From the NCBI RefSeq assembly GCF_001632365.1, contig NW_024468510.1:1844441-1908440 (forward strand): a stretch of DNA of 64,000 nucleotides. The letters are read 5' to 3'. The notes beneath the pieces are model-generated. The model was not told where the DNA came from, did no database searches, and saw only the letters and a list, made by a program, of their open reading frames with translations. The stretch's first letter is position 1; each line of letters starts with the position of its first letter. Below, one piece after another: positions 51,447 to 64,000 of this stretch. This DNA is from Laetiporus sulphureus 93-53 (Eukaryota > Basidiomycota > Agaricomycetes > Polyporales > Laetiporaceae). The position numbers and the translations under genes are program-made.

Positions 51447-51948
51447 CTAGCAAGACCAAAAACGAATCGTGCTCATCATACGCGGCACGATGAGTCTGAA
51501 CGATCTCGCGGTCGAGTTCACTGTGAAGCTGCGCCCTCTGAGCCGCACGCGCGACGGCCAAAATCCACGAGAAGGCATCTCAAGCCACAACCGGAGCTGG
51601 AGACGATGCGTGGAGCCAGTTCGACAAAATGCTTGAGGACATTCCCGGCGCGTTCCCCCATGGACACCTCCACGCCGCCTCGCGAGCACCCAAAAACGCT
51701 AGCAAAAGAAGTATGCCACGATCGACAGTCGGCCAGCGCCAGCGGTGGACGAGCCGGATACGGACACGTCAGTTCAGCTGACATATGGCGGGATGCTTAA
51801 GATGGCGCGGGCGATCAGTACGACGGAAATGCCTGTTAACATTGCGGTGCGGGACGCGCGGAGGCGGGACCACAATTACTGTAAATACGGAGTCAAGTTA
51901 TGGGGAGCGGTCGTACGCAGTCACGCACCTATGAGGGAGGTAACGTAA
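51447..51948 (+). pseudogene. Decayed class-3 lipase (diacylglycerol lipase-like) relic
   Basis: Two plus-strand pieces resemble fungal class-3 lipases of the sn1-diacylglycerol lipase type. The first (about 51451-51570) reads KRIVLIIRGTMSLNDLAVEF, the stretch that precedes the catalytic region in these enzymes. The second (about 51775-51905) reads GGMLKMARAISTTEMPVNIAV followed by an RDARRRDHNY segment, the helix that normally precedes the GHSLGAG nucleophile elbow. The elbow itself, with its Ser, is missing, the pieces are out of frame with each other and stops intervene. I therefore call it a pseudogene. Homology is from memory of family sequence, not a search. Confidence 0.45.
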
Positions 51949-53700
51949 ACGAGGCAGGGTCAATGTGGCCGCCCATAGATTGCAGGATACCGATCAAGCT
52001 CGTCGCGGAGGCTAAAGTCGTCCATAACGATGCAAGGATGCATGAAGCATACATGAATGCCGCGAAAGTGAGCTTCTGCGTGACATTTCGCCCATCGCTA
52101 ATCGCACTCGTGAGGCCAGTGTCGACTGAGCACGAACGCTGCTGGGATGTTTCGCGAAGAGCTATGATTGCGTAGAAAGCGTAGGAATTCTTAGTATTGG
52201 TCCCCCAAAGGCAAATAAATCGTTTGTCTTGTATAAGGGTCGCAACAGCCTCGAGGTTCCCAGCAGTTTGTCCAGATGTTCAAGACCGGGAGATATCTGG
52301 TAATCATATCCTTGACAAACTATGCGGATAAAGGGTTGGAAATGGCCTCAAAGAGATTTAGCGTGTAGCTCGCCTGTTTTGAGCCCAGAACTATTGGTAG
52401 ATCCAATGACATGAGCGACAGGAAGGCCTCACCCATCGATGGTATCCCCGAAAGAATGCAAAGCCACGCCTTTGGGTCCGGGTTCACAGTACTGACAGTC
52501 TTAAAATTGCTGGAACATTCTCCACCAGGTTGAGGGATTAAAGAGAGGCATGCTTACTGGCTTTAATAGAGCCGCGGCCCGCGCCGCAGAGACCGTCTGT
52601 GCAGATTCACTCGTCTGACTGATTGGATGCGGTGAACAGGGCGCATTCAGAGACTGTCAAGTCTTTACGATCACCAAGCAAAGCTCCCGACGACGATATC
52701 TTATACGTCGCAGACCCATGATGAGAACACGGAAAGAGTATGATGGATCATGTAGTACACACGATCGTCAAGCTTTCAGTCGTCAATTATAGGCACTGAA
52801 CGATCTTTACTGCTTTTGCGACATGGTGGATGCAATCCGAGCAATATGCGTCCACAACAGGTGTGCACGGCCCCAGAATTAGCACGACGCAGCTACAAAG
52901 CTCAAGTCGTGAGAAAATTTGTGGTGAGAATAGATTCAATCAGACGCAGGACGCAAGGCGAAGGTGAAGTTTGCACTGCTCAAAACCAAGAATGTGCGAC
53001 ACTGGAGGGACGAGAACATGTTCATTATGAAAAACGACGCACATAGAGCACAACGCAGCAGATGCAAAGAATATCACTGACAGGGATGAACACGCAGAAG
53101 GATGGAGGAAGAGACAAAGCATCGGAGTGGCCAGGTCCAAAGCCACCGCTGCGCACGTGATCGACGCAATGGGTGGCCCAGCAAATTCATTCGCTGGTAG
53201 AGAACGGCCATCCGCAGTCCCGTCGTGTGATGCCGCAAGGATCTGGAAGGTTCGTCACGAGTGAGCAGCAGCGGTCAGCATGCCCAGCGCAAAGTATTTT
53301 AGTTGTACGTACTGCGAACTGCGTTGAGCAGACAGCTGAGAGAGGCGGAGCGCATCGACTGACAGTCACCCGTGAGATTGGTGATGCACAGCCGGATCTC
53401 GTTCAATCATTTCAACTCGTGCAGCCAGCATTGCATATTCCTCGAAAATTTGAGACAAATGCTGTGCAGCGATGCGTAAGCCCTCCGTGGCTGCCTGCAA
53501 TTCGCAGAGCGGCGAGCGTCGAGAAACGGCAGAGTCCGCCCAAGCCTGCCCTGAAGCTCGATCCGATATGGACATCTAGGGGCATCACCGCAGTGCATCG
53601 CTCTTGTCCACTCCCTCCATCGTCTAGGTGTGTCCCATCTTTACTCGCCAACGCGCAGTCAGCTCACTTTCTCTCCGGCTTACTCACCCCGCCTCCCATC
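51949..53700. other. Gene desert upstream of actin
   Basis: About 1.75 kb with no recognisable protein, repeat end or RNA gene. A 91-codon plus-strand frame ending at 52175 overlaps the relic region and may be its continuation or chance. The part closest to actin is presumably its upstream regulatory region. Confidence 0.4.
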
Positions 53701-53708
53701 GCTCGCCC

Positions 53709-53716
53709 TATATAAA
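53709..53716 (+). promoter_or_regulatory. TATA box of the actin gene
   Basis: TATATAAA lies 64-71 bp upstream of the actin ATG, followed by a pyrimidine-rich stretch (TTATCTACTCTCACG) typical of strongly expressed fungal promoters, and an ATCAGCCAAAATGG start context. Confidence 0.8.
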
Positions 53717-53779
53717 CTGCACTCGCAGCTCGCGAAACGCCCCACACTTGTTATCTACTCTCACGTTTAATCAGCCAAA

Positions 53780-55412
<1,633 letters not shown>

Positions 55413-55756
55413 GCGGCGGGCGATGACAGGAGAGAGAAGGATTAATGAATGCAAGTGTAGATGCCTCACCTTACGTTACGTTACGGTTTTCCTTTGATGT
55501 CTGCTTCTGCAATGCATTGCGTCTATATTGCGGTGTACTAGCTGAATTTTTGTGTGACTGCGTGGTGATCAAGCTGCCACGACGGGGGGGAGAAATGCAG
55601 GTAAGGCGTGTCAAAATTGTGAAGGGCCGTCATGCTAGCAACTGTAGATCACAAATCAAGTCGTATGTATGTAGAATGTCCTGGTCTATTACGGTATACA
55701 CGCGTCGCAGTAAGATACTGGCCCCACGCAGCTCCCAGTCATCCTCTGCCGCATCC
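55413..55756. other. Convergent intergenic spacer
   Basis: About 345 bp between actin and SEC14 stops, T-rich near 55490-55560, presumably both 3' UTRs. Confidence 0.4.
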
Positions 55757-56863
55757 TCACGATGAGTTCCACGTTGCAGGGTTCCATGGCCCCGCATCGC
55801 TAAGCGAGCACCCGCCGGGGCAATCGCAGAGTCCGCCAAATTCCTTGGGCAGGTTCTCTTCAGGGATCTGGGCGAGAAGCTTATCCTGATAAGAGCTGCC
55901 AATGATGTCGATTTTGGAGACGGTGACCTCGTCGAGCCAAGGTTTGATGATGGCCCAGACGGCGGAGAACGCCCAAGGGGCGTTGATGATGTAGAACTTG
56001 CCCATGCACTCTGGATAGCGATCCTGGCCGATGCTGGAGGCCTTCATGACGTAGTCCTTGACGCGGTAGAAGGACGAGAGTGAGACGCCGCGGAGATCGA
56101 GGATCGTGCAGGATGTCTCGACGGGGTGGCCGACTGCCTGGGAGCAGGCGGGGAGGCGATCGTTGAGGAACTTTTCGTACTCGTATACGAGACGCTGGAG
56201 CTGTCGTTCGGGCGTCGTGATCGAGTACAGTTTGGGGATGTCGAGCTTGCCGAGCTGCTCGACGTAGACAGGCCGCCCGTCCTGCAGGAGGCGGGTGAGG
56301 ATGCGACGCATATTACACATGAGGCGGCGAGCACACCTTGTCCATTTTGTGGTAGTACTGTGGGTAGTACTTGTTCACCTCTACCTTCTCCTTGAAGTCA
56401 AAATTCCTGTTGGCAGGCGGACATTGGTCATGACGTGCACGCCAAGCGGCCTACCGCACGACTCACTGCATGAGCTCCTCGATGCCAAACTCCTTCCTCC
56501 ACTGCTCGCACGAAATGAGCATCGCCTTTGCCTTCTCCACGTCGAATCTCCGGGCCCGCAGGAACCTGCGAGCGGGGACGGGCGTCAGCATACCGATGGC
56601 ACGGCCCAGCAGAGAGCAGGCACGACGGTAAGTTTCGCGTGCGTGTGCGCCAGACGGGTGCGTGCAGCTCACCTGAGGAGCGTCGCGTCGTCCATGCGCT
56701 CGGGCACGAAGAGTCCCTCGTCTTGCATCTCCTTGCGTAGCTTGTTGAGGGCGTGCTGCTGGGCAGGGGTGAGGTTACCCAGGCGGCCCGGGAGCGGATG
56801 GTAGTTTGGGTCGGTGACGCCCTCTGGCATTGGGCTCGCGCTGGCTTGCTGGAGATAGTCCAT
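55757..56863 (-). CDS. SEC14: SEC14 phosphatidylinositol/phosphatidylcholine transfer protein
   Basis: CRAL-TRIO lipid transfer protein that links lipid metabolism to Golgi export. Four exons on the minus strand from the ATG at 56863. The CRAL-TRIO N-terminal domain is LTPAQQHALNKLRKEMQDEG and DATLLRFLRARRFDVEKAKA; the lipid-binding domain includes [80 protein letters not shown], and EENLPKEFGGLCDCPGGC. Introns fall after LLR, after ELMQ and after KMDK, each restoring a conserved codon. Length and motifs match yeast Sec14 closely. No membrane segment, as expected of a cytosolic protein. Confidence 0.95.
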
Positions 56864-57333
56864 GGTGTTGTGTGCGGAATATTCAGAGCAAAAGAGGGCG
56901 GGCGAGTGCTTCGTCACGGACGGTGAGCTGGTGGAGGAGTGGAATGTGGAGAGCGCCGAAAAAGGCAGCTGCTATAGCTGATCCATCATTTCACTATCAG
57001 GCACTGCCATGTTCATTGCAGAAAACAAACATGCATTGGATTTTCGTGTCATTAGCTACATACATCGGGGCACGCCCGACTGCAAGTTGAGTCGCAGCCA
57101 GCGGAGGACATGCCCAGCATCGCGGATTACTACAGCTAGCACCAGCTCGCGTGAACGACGGACGGAAGTTGGATGGGGGTAATGTGTGTGTGAGGATGAT
57201 GCGCAGGTTGAAATGCAAGGTCAGGATGCGTATGAGTGTGAGATGAGCAGATACAACATAAAAGAGCAGAGATGAATGAAAGCATGAAAACAATCCCAAT
57301 CTACCCAAGCAGAGGGTAGAACGAGCGCCCGAC
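56864..57333. other. Spacer between SEC14 and EMG1
   Basis: About 470 bp in tandem minus-strand orientation, holding the SEC14 promoter and the EMG1 3' UTR. No other feature. Confidence 0.4.
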
Positions 57334-58693
57334 CTAAACAATATCCCACATTTCTTCCAGCGCACAGCAGAACTACAACCGCATAATTGAATCATCAAAT
57401 AGCGATATACTGTGCGTAGAGACCCACCTTGCCGCACGCTACTGACGCGCTGAGTGGGAAGTCACTGATACTAATTTTCTCGTCGACAATGCCGTCAGCA
57501 AAGTCATCCCTGCCCCGAGCCATCGCACCGACAAAGACTGCGATCGAGTGCGTCTCCGGGAGCGTGGGCAGGTACCTTGACAGCCGCACTGTTGGCGCAT
57601 CACCGGAGAGAGCTAGAGTGCCCAGAAATCAGCAGCAAAACCGTGCGTGGGGCCGTTTGACGTACTCAGTTTGACCGTATTCGCTGGCAAGTGATCTGTC
57701 ACTGGGTTCTATAGCACATCTTAGTCGACGTGAGGGGATAAAAGAGAGTTCAATACATACCTTGATGACCTTCAACAGCTTCTCCGGACCGTTGACCCCC
57801 CGGATAGATAGTTTATGGAGCAGTTGGACTGACGGAGCAAGAAGCATCGAATCAGTGATTATCGGAGCAGTAACTGCGCCGATGACTACGCACCCATCAG
57901 CCCACTGAATCGCTTGAACGTCCGTGGGATCCTCACGTGAGGATTGACCTCGATGAGGACACCTTTTGCGGTGTGGATGTACACTTGGAGCAGCCCCGCC
58001 TTGTTGAGGGGCGAGTCCAGCAGCGTCAGCAGACACTGCAACCGAAACCCAGTCAGCGGGTCATTGGAAGGAAGGCTAAGAACGTACCTGATGAGTGATA
58101 TCCGGCCTCGCATCGGCAATGTCTCTCCCAGTCTTTGCAAGAATGCCCTGATGATCGTCGCAATTCAACAAGGCATACTTCACATCGCCCTCCCTCCCGT
58201 TCTTCCCCTTCCCCGCACTGCTAACCCTATACGCCTCCAAGCACGCCTGCTCCAGAATCACAAAGAGCCGCCTCTGGTTCGATGCGACGCCGCCCCTCGG
58301 GACGTGCGCCTGCACGGGCAGCATGTGCGGGTTGGCCTTTTGGTAAAGCGGGTTGTTCGACGCGGCGTTCATCATCGTCTTTCGCGGCAAGGGACGCGTC
58401 GGGCGGTCTGCGGCGGGTGGTGCAGGTGCGTGTGGCGGTGGGTCGAGGGGCGACTCAGGGGCGGACGAGGACCCACTGTCCGACTCCGCGTCAATTTGCA
58501 TATCTTCCTTTTCCGCGGCCTCTGCCCCAGCCTCCTGCCGCCGGCGCTGCTTGCGCTCAGTCGGCGGCGTCGACTTGGGACGTGGCGGCGGCGCGGAGAG
58601 TACTGGCCGCTTGAGGACCTCGATGGCGTTTGCGCCCGAGTGTCGGCGGCGGCGTGACGGGACGGGGGTGGGCTGCGCGGTACCGAGCGACAT
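57334..58693 (-). CDS. EMG1: EMG1/NEP1 18S rRNA pseudouridine N1-methyltransferase
   Basis: SPOUT-class methyltransferase that methylates the hypermodified pseudouridine of 18S rRNA and is needed for 40S assembly in the nucleolus. Several exons on the minus strand, start at 58693. The N-terminal about 120 residues are disordered, Pro/Ser/Arg-rich and acidic. The conserved domain then runs [179 protein letters not shown]. The last block is the SAM-binding/knot end of the family. The N-terminal extension is longer than in yeast but ordinary for basidiomycetes. Confidence 0.94.
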
Positions 58694-59127
58694 GGTGGCA
58701 GAGAAAGAGAAAACAAGGTTCAAGACGAACAAGGACAGGGAGAGACGAGATAAATAATTCAGATAGGACGGGCGGACTGGATGGGAGGAGGGAGGAGGGA
58801 AGGTGCGCCTGTGTGCGCCGTGACCTGAGAGTAAAATATATTGTGTCGACTCGAGGTCGGCGCTTGAGGAACGCGCCTTCGCGCCTTCTGCCTTCAAGTT
58901 TTCACACCATCCGCCGAAAGATTCACATACAGTTTGTCATTGAATTCATGGCGAGAACACATAGTAACTCCCAGCGTAAACAGCTTATGCTCGCGGCCCC
59001 ATGGAGGATACAGTCTATAGAAGCGGCCGTGGTACGCCCGGGTCCGTATTCTCGACAGTATCACCCCAATGTACAATGAGCGGCAATCAACTCAGTTGGA
59101 TATGCACCTCCTAACTCTTGTTCACGC
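58694..59127. other. Spacer between EMG1 and uracil phosphoribosyltransferase
   Basis: About 435 bp. The EMG1 5' flank is pyrimidine-rich on its own strand (58700-58800). No coding signal found. Confidence 0.4.
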
Positions 59128-60288
59128 TTACACACAATACCTGGAGATGACGTGTGTAATTGAGTGCGAGATCGTCGTGCGAGCGCGATCGACCGACCTT
59201 CTTTCACCAAAGTCGCCAAGACCTGGGATAATGTACGACTTCTCGTTCAGGCCCTTGTCAATCCATCCGGTGATCTATGAGTGTGCCAGCATGTCAGAGA
59301 TGTGTGCATAACAAGGCGGAAGCCAGCGCTACGCACCACACGTAGGGCGGGGTATTTCGTGCAGAAGGTCTTGAGGCCCTCCGGAGATGAAATCTATATT
59401 AGGACAATACGTCAGCGTCGAAGCGCATCAGAAACAAGCTACTCGTAGGGTGCGCCGACGCACCAGGTTGATGAAGATGATGCGCTCTTCGGGGACGCCG
59501 TGTTCCATGATCACTTCCACTGCCTTCATGGCAGATCCACCGGTGGCTTGGCAGTAATACGTGAATCAAGGGCAGGTTGTGGAGGTACACGGCGCGAACA
59601 TACCCAGCATGGGATCGAGCAGCAGCACATATCGGTTTGCGATATCTGGCGGCAGCTAAGTAGTACGCAACATCAAATCAGTATTCCTCATAAGACGAGC
59701 AAGCATTCTTACCTTGGAATAGAAGAGCTTCGGCTGAGCCGTCTCCTCATCCTGTGGACCGCGAACAGAACAGCGTTATGAGACAAATTGGTGCACAATT
59801 GTGAAAATACGTACTCTTTGAATCAGGATCTTTCCGATCCGCACACTCCTGCAAACCTCCCGCAGACCAGCCTCCATGGCCTATACTCCTGTATGAGTAG
59901 TGACGATCGCCCAGAGATCATGCATACACGCACCTCCCCCGCCCGCAAGATCGACACCCCACAAATATGTCCTTCGAAGCCGACCCCCTCATACGTCTCG
60001 CCCTACCCCACCATCAGCGCCCTCCCAAGCCACAGGCACACGACACCACACGACACTCACCGTCGGCGTCTCCACGGTCTTTGGCACGACCGGGAGGTGG
60101 TTAAGGCCCTCCTCGACGAGCAGCCGAATGATGCGGTCCGAGTAGAACAGAAAGTCGCCGCGGCTCGTGGTCTTGTCGCGGATGATCGTGTACAGCGCCT
60201 CGAGCTGCGCTGTCTGCGGCAGCGTGAACACGGATGGCGGGAGCGATGCAGGCGTCGTCTGCGACGTGGGGGCGTGCTGCACGACCAT
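59128..60288 (-). CDS. FUR1: Uracil phosphoribosyltransferase
   Basis: Pyrimidine salvage: uracil + PRPP gives UMP + PPi. Start at 60288 (MVVQHAPTSQTTPASL), stop at 59128 after the spliced ending GERRYCV. Diagnostic blocks: LPQTAQLEALYTIIRDK, FYSDRIIRLLVEEGLNHLP, GVSILRAGEAMEAGLREVCR, IGKILIQRDEETAQPKLFY, the PRPP-binding loop LLLDPMLATGGSAMKAVEV, GVPEERIIFINLVSSPEGL, and the uracil-binding C-terminus GWIDKGLNEKSYIIPGLGDF. At least six introns interrupt the coding sequence. The N-terminal extension of about 25 residues is usual for fungal enzymes. Confidence 0.93.
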
Positions 60289-61235
60289 GGCGGTATCCAG
60301 CTTTCGTTTGTCAAAGGCGAAAAGGATAATCGAGGTGGTAGGTGTAGCGTCAAGGAGGGAGTGCGGGGAGGAGGGGCTCAGGTGCCCCACGAGCTCCAGT
60401 GGTGATATACATGTTGCCTCGACGTGTCTTCCCGCTATCACAGCGTCTGCCCTCGCTGCTAGATCATTACGCAGATCACCCGCTCACAACAGAGCCGCCT
60501 TGGCAGGTCTCAAATCACAATTTGTTATATGTAGCCGATAGGGTAATGTGCGCGAGCCGAACCAGGCATTTTCCGTCGCGTAAACTTGGCGCGTCGGCTC
60601 GCGAATCGACTGAACGAACTAGTCATGCTAATGCTATCTTTTGCCAAAATACCGTGGCTCACGCCAGACGCAATGGGAAACGCAAGGTATATACATGGCA
60701 TGAAGGAGCGCGAGACAACCAAGTTCTGGAGTGAAAGGTGACCGAATCGAGGAGCTGTGCGAGGATGTGCTAGCGCCGAGGGCGAACTGAACCAACGAGT
60801 CTTAGCAAAGTCGATATGTATATTTTCCATTACAATGCATCGCGTTCAATGAAGCCCATCTTGTAGCAATACTCAGACTACATCTCACAGGGTGGAGCTT
60901 GCAGCGTTGTGCTGGCACAGAAGCAACACTCGGATGGACAAAATCCGCATTGAATGTGATGCACATCAACCAGCCATTAATTCAGAAGTCACAAATAGCA
61001 GAGGGCTCGATACGCGAACCGAGCCGAATATGCGAGTTGGCCTCAGCTCATCGTCGTCCATACATACTACCGGTAGAAAATTCCATACACACCGGCATCG
61101 TCGCGGACTTGGAAGTCGAGCAGAGTTTATAGCAACTAAGTGGCCCATCAAGCACGACGGGCAAGGATAGTCTACAGTTTCGTTCCATCTCATACACCCA
61201 AAACACTGCGTCCATCGCAAGCCGTTTCTCCACAT
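60289..61235. other. Intergenic region between FUR1 promoter and CCT2 3' end
   Basis: About 950 bp. The FUR1-proximal part should contain its promoter, the CCT2-proximal part its 3' UTR. Short frames on both strands are unrecognised; no repeat or RNA gene seen. Confidence 0.4.
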
Positions 61236-63705
61236 CTATGCCGCCTCCCGCTTCCGTGGCGTTGCACGCAAAATGTCGTCGACGCTGAGCAACCTGTGAG
61301 ATAAGCCTACGGACTGATAGCGCGCCCTGACTCACCGGAGAATCATCTCTGCAGCCTCGCTCGCGCTCAGCACCACCTGCCGCTTCAGCTTATAGCTCTC
61401 CGTCACGCCAAGCGTATTCATCGACGCGATCTTGCCTTCGTTCATGTCTGTCGCGATCGTTAGTGCATGCAGATTTCTGTCGTGTGATCAGCTCTCACCG
61501 AGCCCGGCATCCGTCTGTCCGTCATAATGCGCCGCCCGCAGCTTCGACACAAGGTCCGACGAGTCGAATCCTGCATTGTCCGCGAGGATGGTCGGTATCT
61601 GCCGCAACGCCCTGCTGAATGCCTCCACCGCGATCGCCTTCTTCCCCGTGATCCTCCGCGCCTCCTCGTCGACTGCACAACTCATTAGCATCTCCGAACA
61701 CCCACCGCCGAGCACGACCCGTGTCTCCTTCACCGTCTGCGAGAGCACGGACAGCGCGTCGTGCAGCGAGCGCTCCGCCTCGTCGACCATTTGCGAAGTC
61801 GAGCCGCGCAGCACGACCGTACATGCCTCGCCCGCTGCAACGCCGGAGAATTTGATGAGCTGTAGTTTGTTCAGTTCTGCGGGCCGTCAGATATAACGCA
61901 CGAGGGCCTACCTTGTCCTCGCCGATCATGATCTCCTCAATCAGTTCACAATGCCCAAGCTTCACTTTCTCCGGCGCATCGAACGTGCTCGCGATCTCTC
62001 CGCCAGTGACGAGCGATAATCGCTCGACGCCCTCAAAGTCGGCATGCTCGATCGTGACGATGCCCTTGTCTGCGAGCAGCGACTCGGGGTAGTTGTAGAT
62101 GAGCTGCCGGTTCACAAAGCAGTTGATGCCGTGCGCAGCAATCGCCTCGACCTTCGCCTTCATCTTTTCCTGCATTCACGTAGGCAATGAGCCTTGGATG
62201 GCAGAAAATCGTGCAGAGACATCCATACCCGTTCTGCACGCTCGAGTTCCGCGAGCTTCCCTGTGCTGTCCACCTTGACACGCGCGCCGAAGATCTTAAT
62301 TTTATCAGTGTCCATCGCTGGACATATCGTCAGCTTCTCACGACTTCAGCGCGGTACCGCCGGGAGAGTACTCACAGGTGTTCGCGATGAGAATCTTCGC
62401 GTTCTCAAGACGTTTTGGACAATTGATGCCGATCGTCTTGTCCAGGATGAAGCCTGAGTTATGTGTGTGAGAAGGGAGATGACTTCGAGTGGGATCCTAT
62501 CTCACCCTCGTCGAGGTAGGAGTCTGTGAGCTTTTCGCCGACCTTCTTGATGACCTGAATGTGGTCAAGGTCCGTGGAACCCTACTCGCAGGCGTGATCA
62601 GAAGTCCACTGCTTGTCATGCGTCGTTCGCACCTTTAATCTGAGTACGGCATCGACTGCAAGATTGGCAAAGTAGTCCTTGTCCTGAGAGAGGACTTTTG
62701 ATGACAGTGTAGTCCGTGCAATGTTGAACAGGTCTTCTCTGAATTGTGTTAGATCCGCACTGTCGTCAACTCCAGATGAGCCTCATTGTCCACGGAATGA
62801 TTAGTGTATGAGGGAATAAATGGACCACAAAATCATTCGTCCTGCCCTCGCACACCGATGAGGTACAAGTGACAGCCATCAGGTACGCGAATGGTATCCG
62901 CTGTTCGTCTCGCGTCAAGACCGTTCTCCAAAGTAATCTTCTCGACCTTGAACAACCCGACATGTTTCTGGGCAACTCAGACAACCTAGCGCTTAACCTC
63001 TGCTTGCCGCGCATATATGCTTGTCTCGCACTCGAGATTGAGCACGCGTACTCGCCACCCATCGGGCCCTTTTGAACAACGCGCTCGCCCTTCAGCTCCT
63101 CAGGCCTGACGCGAGCGGGCGGAAGCGAGAAAAGTCCTTGTTGAGCCTCGCGATTGGCAGCCACGCGGAAAGACACAAGCCCCAGGCAAAAATGCGCGGC
63201 AGATTGTATCAAACATAAGCAGAGACTGACCTGTGGTCTACAGCAGCCTTCTCCAACGCCTTGAGCGCTGCATCACTTGCAATGCGGTAACCCTCGACAA
63301 TCGTCTGCGGATGAATCTTCATCGCGATGAGCTTTTCCGCTTCTCTTAGCAGCTCAGCGGCGAGCACGCAGACGGTTGTCGTGCCGTCCCCGACCTCGTC
63401 GTCCTGAACTTTGGAGATGTTGACGAGGATCTTGGCGGCGGCATTGTCGAGCTGGATCGCTTTGAGGATGGTTGCACCGTCATTGGTGACGTTGACCTCG
63501 CCCGTAGACGCGGATTGGAGGATCTTGTTCATGCCTTTGGGCCCGAGGGTGGACTTGACGAGGTCGCCAAGCGCGAGCGCGCCGACGAAGGACGATAGAC
63601 GGGCATTCTCTGCTTTTTCCTCTGTCGCCTGTCGTACTCGTCAGTCCTGCCTCTGCAATAAAATTCGTAGAACGCTACCTCTGCACCGAATATATTCATA
63701 GACAT
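61236..63705 (-). CDS. CCT2: T-complex protein 1 subunit beta (CCT2)
   Basis: Subunit of the cytosolic TRiC/CCT chaperonin that folds actin and tubulin. Start at 63705 ([20 protein letters not shown]), stop at 61236. Group II chaperonin motifs: [15 protein letters not shown], the ATP-binding [31 protein letters not shown] with catalytic Asp, and the C-terminal ATP loop [19 protein letters not shown] plus [20 protein letters not shown]. Beta identity comes from the apical HYRxxx-free segment [20 protein letters not shown] and [33 protein letters not shown]. One intron (62760-63230) is 471 nt, about nine times the usual size here; joining across it restores [13 protein letters not shown]. The other introns are short. 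Confidence 0.93.
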
Positions 63706-63942
63706 TTTGAGTCGTGAGCGGGATGCGGTTGGGAGTCGGTACTAAGTATTTAGACGCGTCAATTCGTATATTGCATGTTTCTCACGGTAAGCGTCGAATG
63801 TATGTGATCATGATCAGCAGTGCACGTTCCACGTCGCGTCCACCGACTGCGGCGCTGCGCACCTTCGCAACTGTCTCTCCTTCCACTGTATTTCTCCGAG
63901 CGTGTGAGCTTTTAATATCCTCTTGTAGTCTCTTTGCTCGCC
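63706..63942. promoter_or_regulatory. Shared divergent promoter region, CCT2 / partial right-end gene
   Basis: 237 bp between start codons. No specific element assigned; based on layout. Confidence 0.35.
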
Positions 63943-64000
63943 ATGTCTGGTGGTGTCAGGGTCAGGAGGCCACCTTCACCACCGCCGCCTGCGTCTGCTC
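63943..64000 (+). CDS. 5' end of an unidentified gene, cut by the window edge
   Basis: The ATG at 63943 opens a frame encoding MSGGVRVRRPPSPPPPAS and continues to the edge. It is preceded by a pyrimidine-rich stretch (CTCTTGTAGTCTCTTTGCTCG), and its position, divergent from CCT2, suits a real gene start. Basic and Pro-rich residues alone do not identify it. Confidence 0.5.
   Translation, partial: MSGGVRVRRPPSPPPPASA

Noticed and set aside
62766..63212. A separate 149-codon gene inside CCT2
   Set aside because: It lies wholly in an intron whose removal restores conserved CCT2 sequence, and its product resembles nothing I know; kept only as a finding about the intron.

Overview
The window is nuclear DNA of a filamentous basidiomycete, most likely an Agaricomycete (mushroom or polypore class). 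The evidence is dense single-copy eukaryotic genes on both strands, many GT-AG introns of about 45-60 nt with CTRAY-like branch sites, a GC-rich background, and proteins typical of that group (a very long PPR protein, a coilin-like protein, a 375-residue actin split into ten exons). The species cannot be fixed from the sequence. Gene coordinates below run from start codon to stop codon with introns included; exon limits were worked out by hand.

Layout. 1-2.3 kb: no recognisable gene. 2.3-10.4 kb: RPN10 (proteasome), NDUFB7 (complex I), SCO1 (cytochrome oxidase copper delivery), a histidine phosphatase, CGI121 (KEOPS), and a membrane-anchored thioredoxin/PDI protein divergent from CGI121. 11.2-25.3 kb: a 1407-residue PPR protein, SmD1, a mitochondrial-type asparaginyl-tRNA synthetase, a cation/proton antiporter, SEC63 and a coilin-like protein. 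25.6-31.5 kb: a Pho80-type cyclin, an unrecognised disordered multi-exon gene and Mediator MED10. 32.7-42 kb: RIC8, a Gar2/nucleolin-type protein, Rab escort protein, a small unknown probably mitochondrial protein and 20S proteasome alpha1. 42.0-47.3 kb: the largest subunit of RNA polymerase III. 53.8-64 kb: actin, SEC14, EMG1/NEP1, uracil phosphoribosyltransferase, CCT2 and the first codons of another gene.

Almost everything is core housekeeping: proteolysis, RNA processing, tRNA and rRNA synthesis and modification, mitochondrial biogenesis, secretion and folding. There is no metabolic cluster or operon-like logic. Several pairs share short divergent promoters (CGI121/PDI, PPR/SmD1, SEC63/coilin, Gar2/REP, proteasome alpha1/RPC1, CCT2/unknown).

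The exception is 47.3-53.7 kb, between the polymerase III gene and actin. It holds an F-box gene whose 3' two-thirds and downstream DNA are AT-rich and almost free of CpG, while its 5' third has normal composition and three tandem 81-residue repeats. Next to it lie a decayed class-3 lipase relic and about 2.5 kb without genes. This looks like a fast-evolving accessory island and is the most interesting part of the window. Smaller points are a 6-nt micro-exon in actin, three GC-AG introns, and two terminal exons of the PPR gene that are easily missed.
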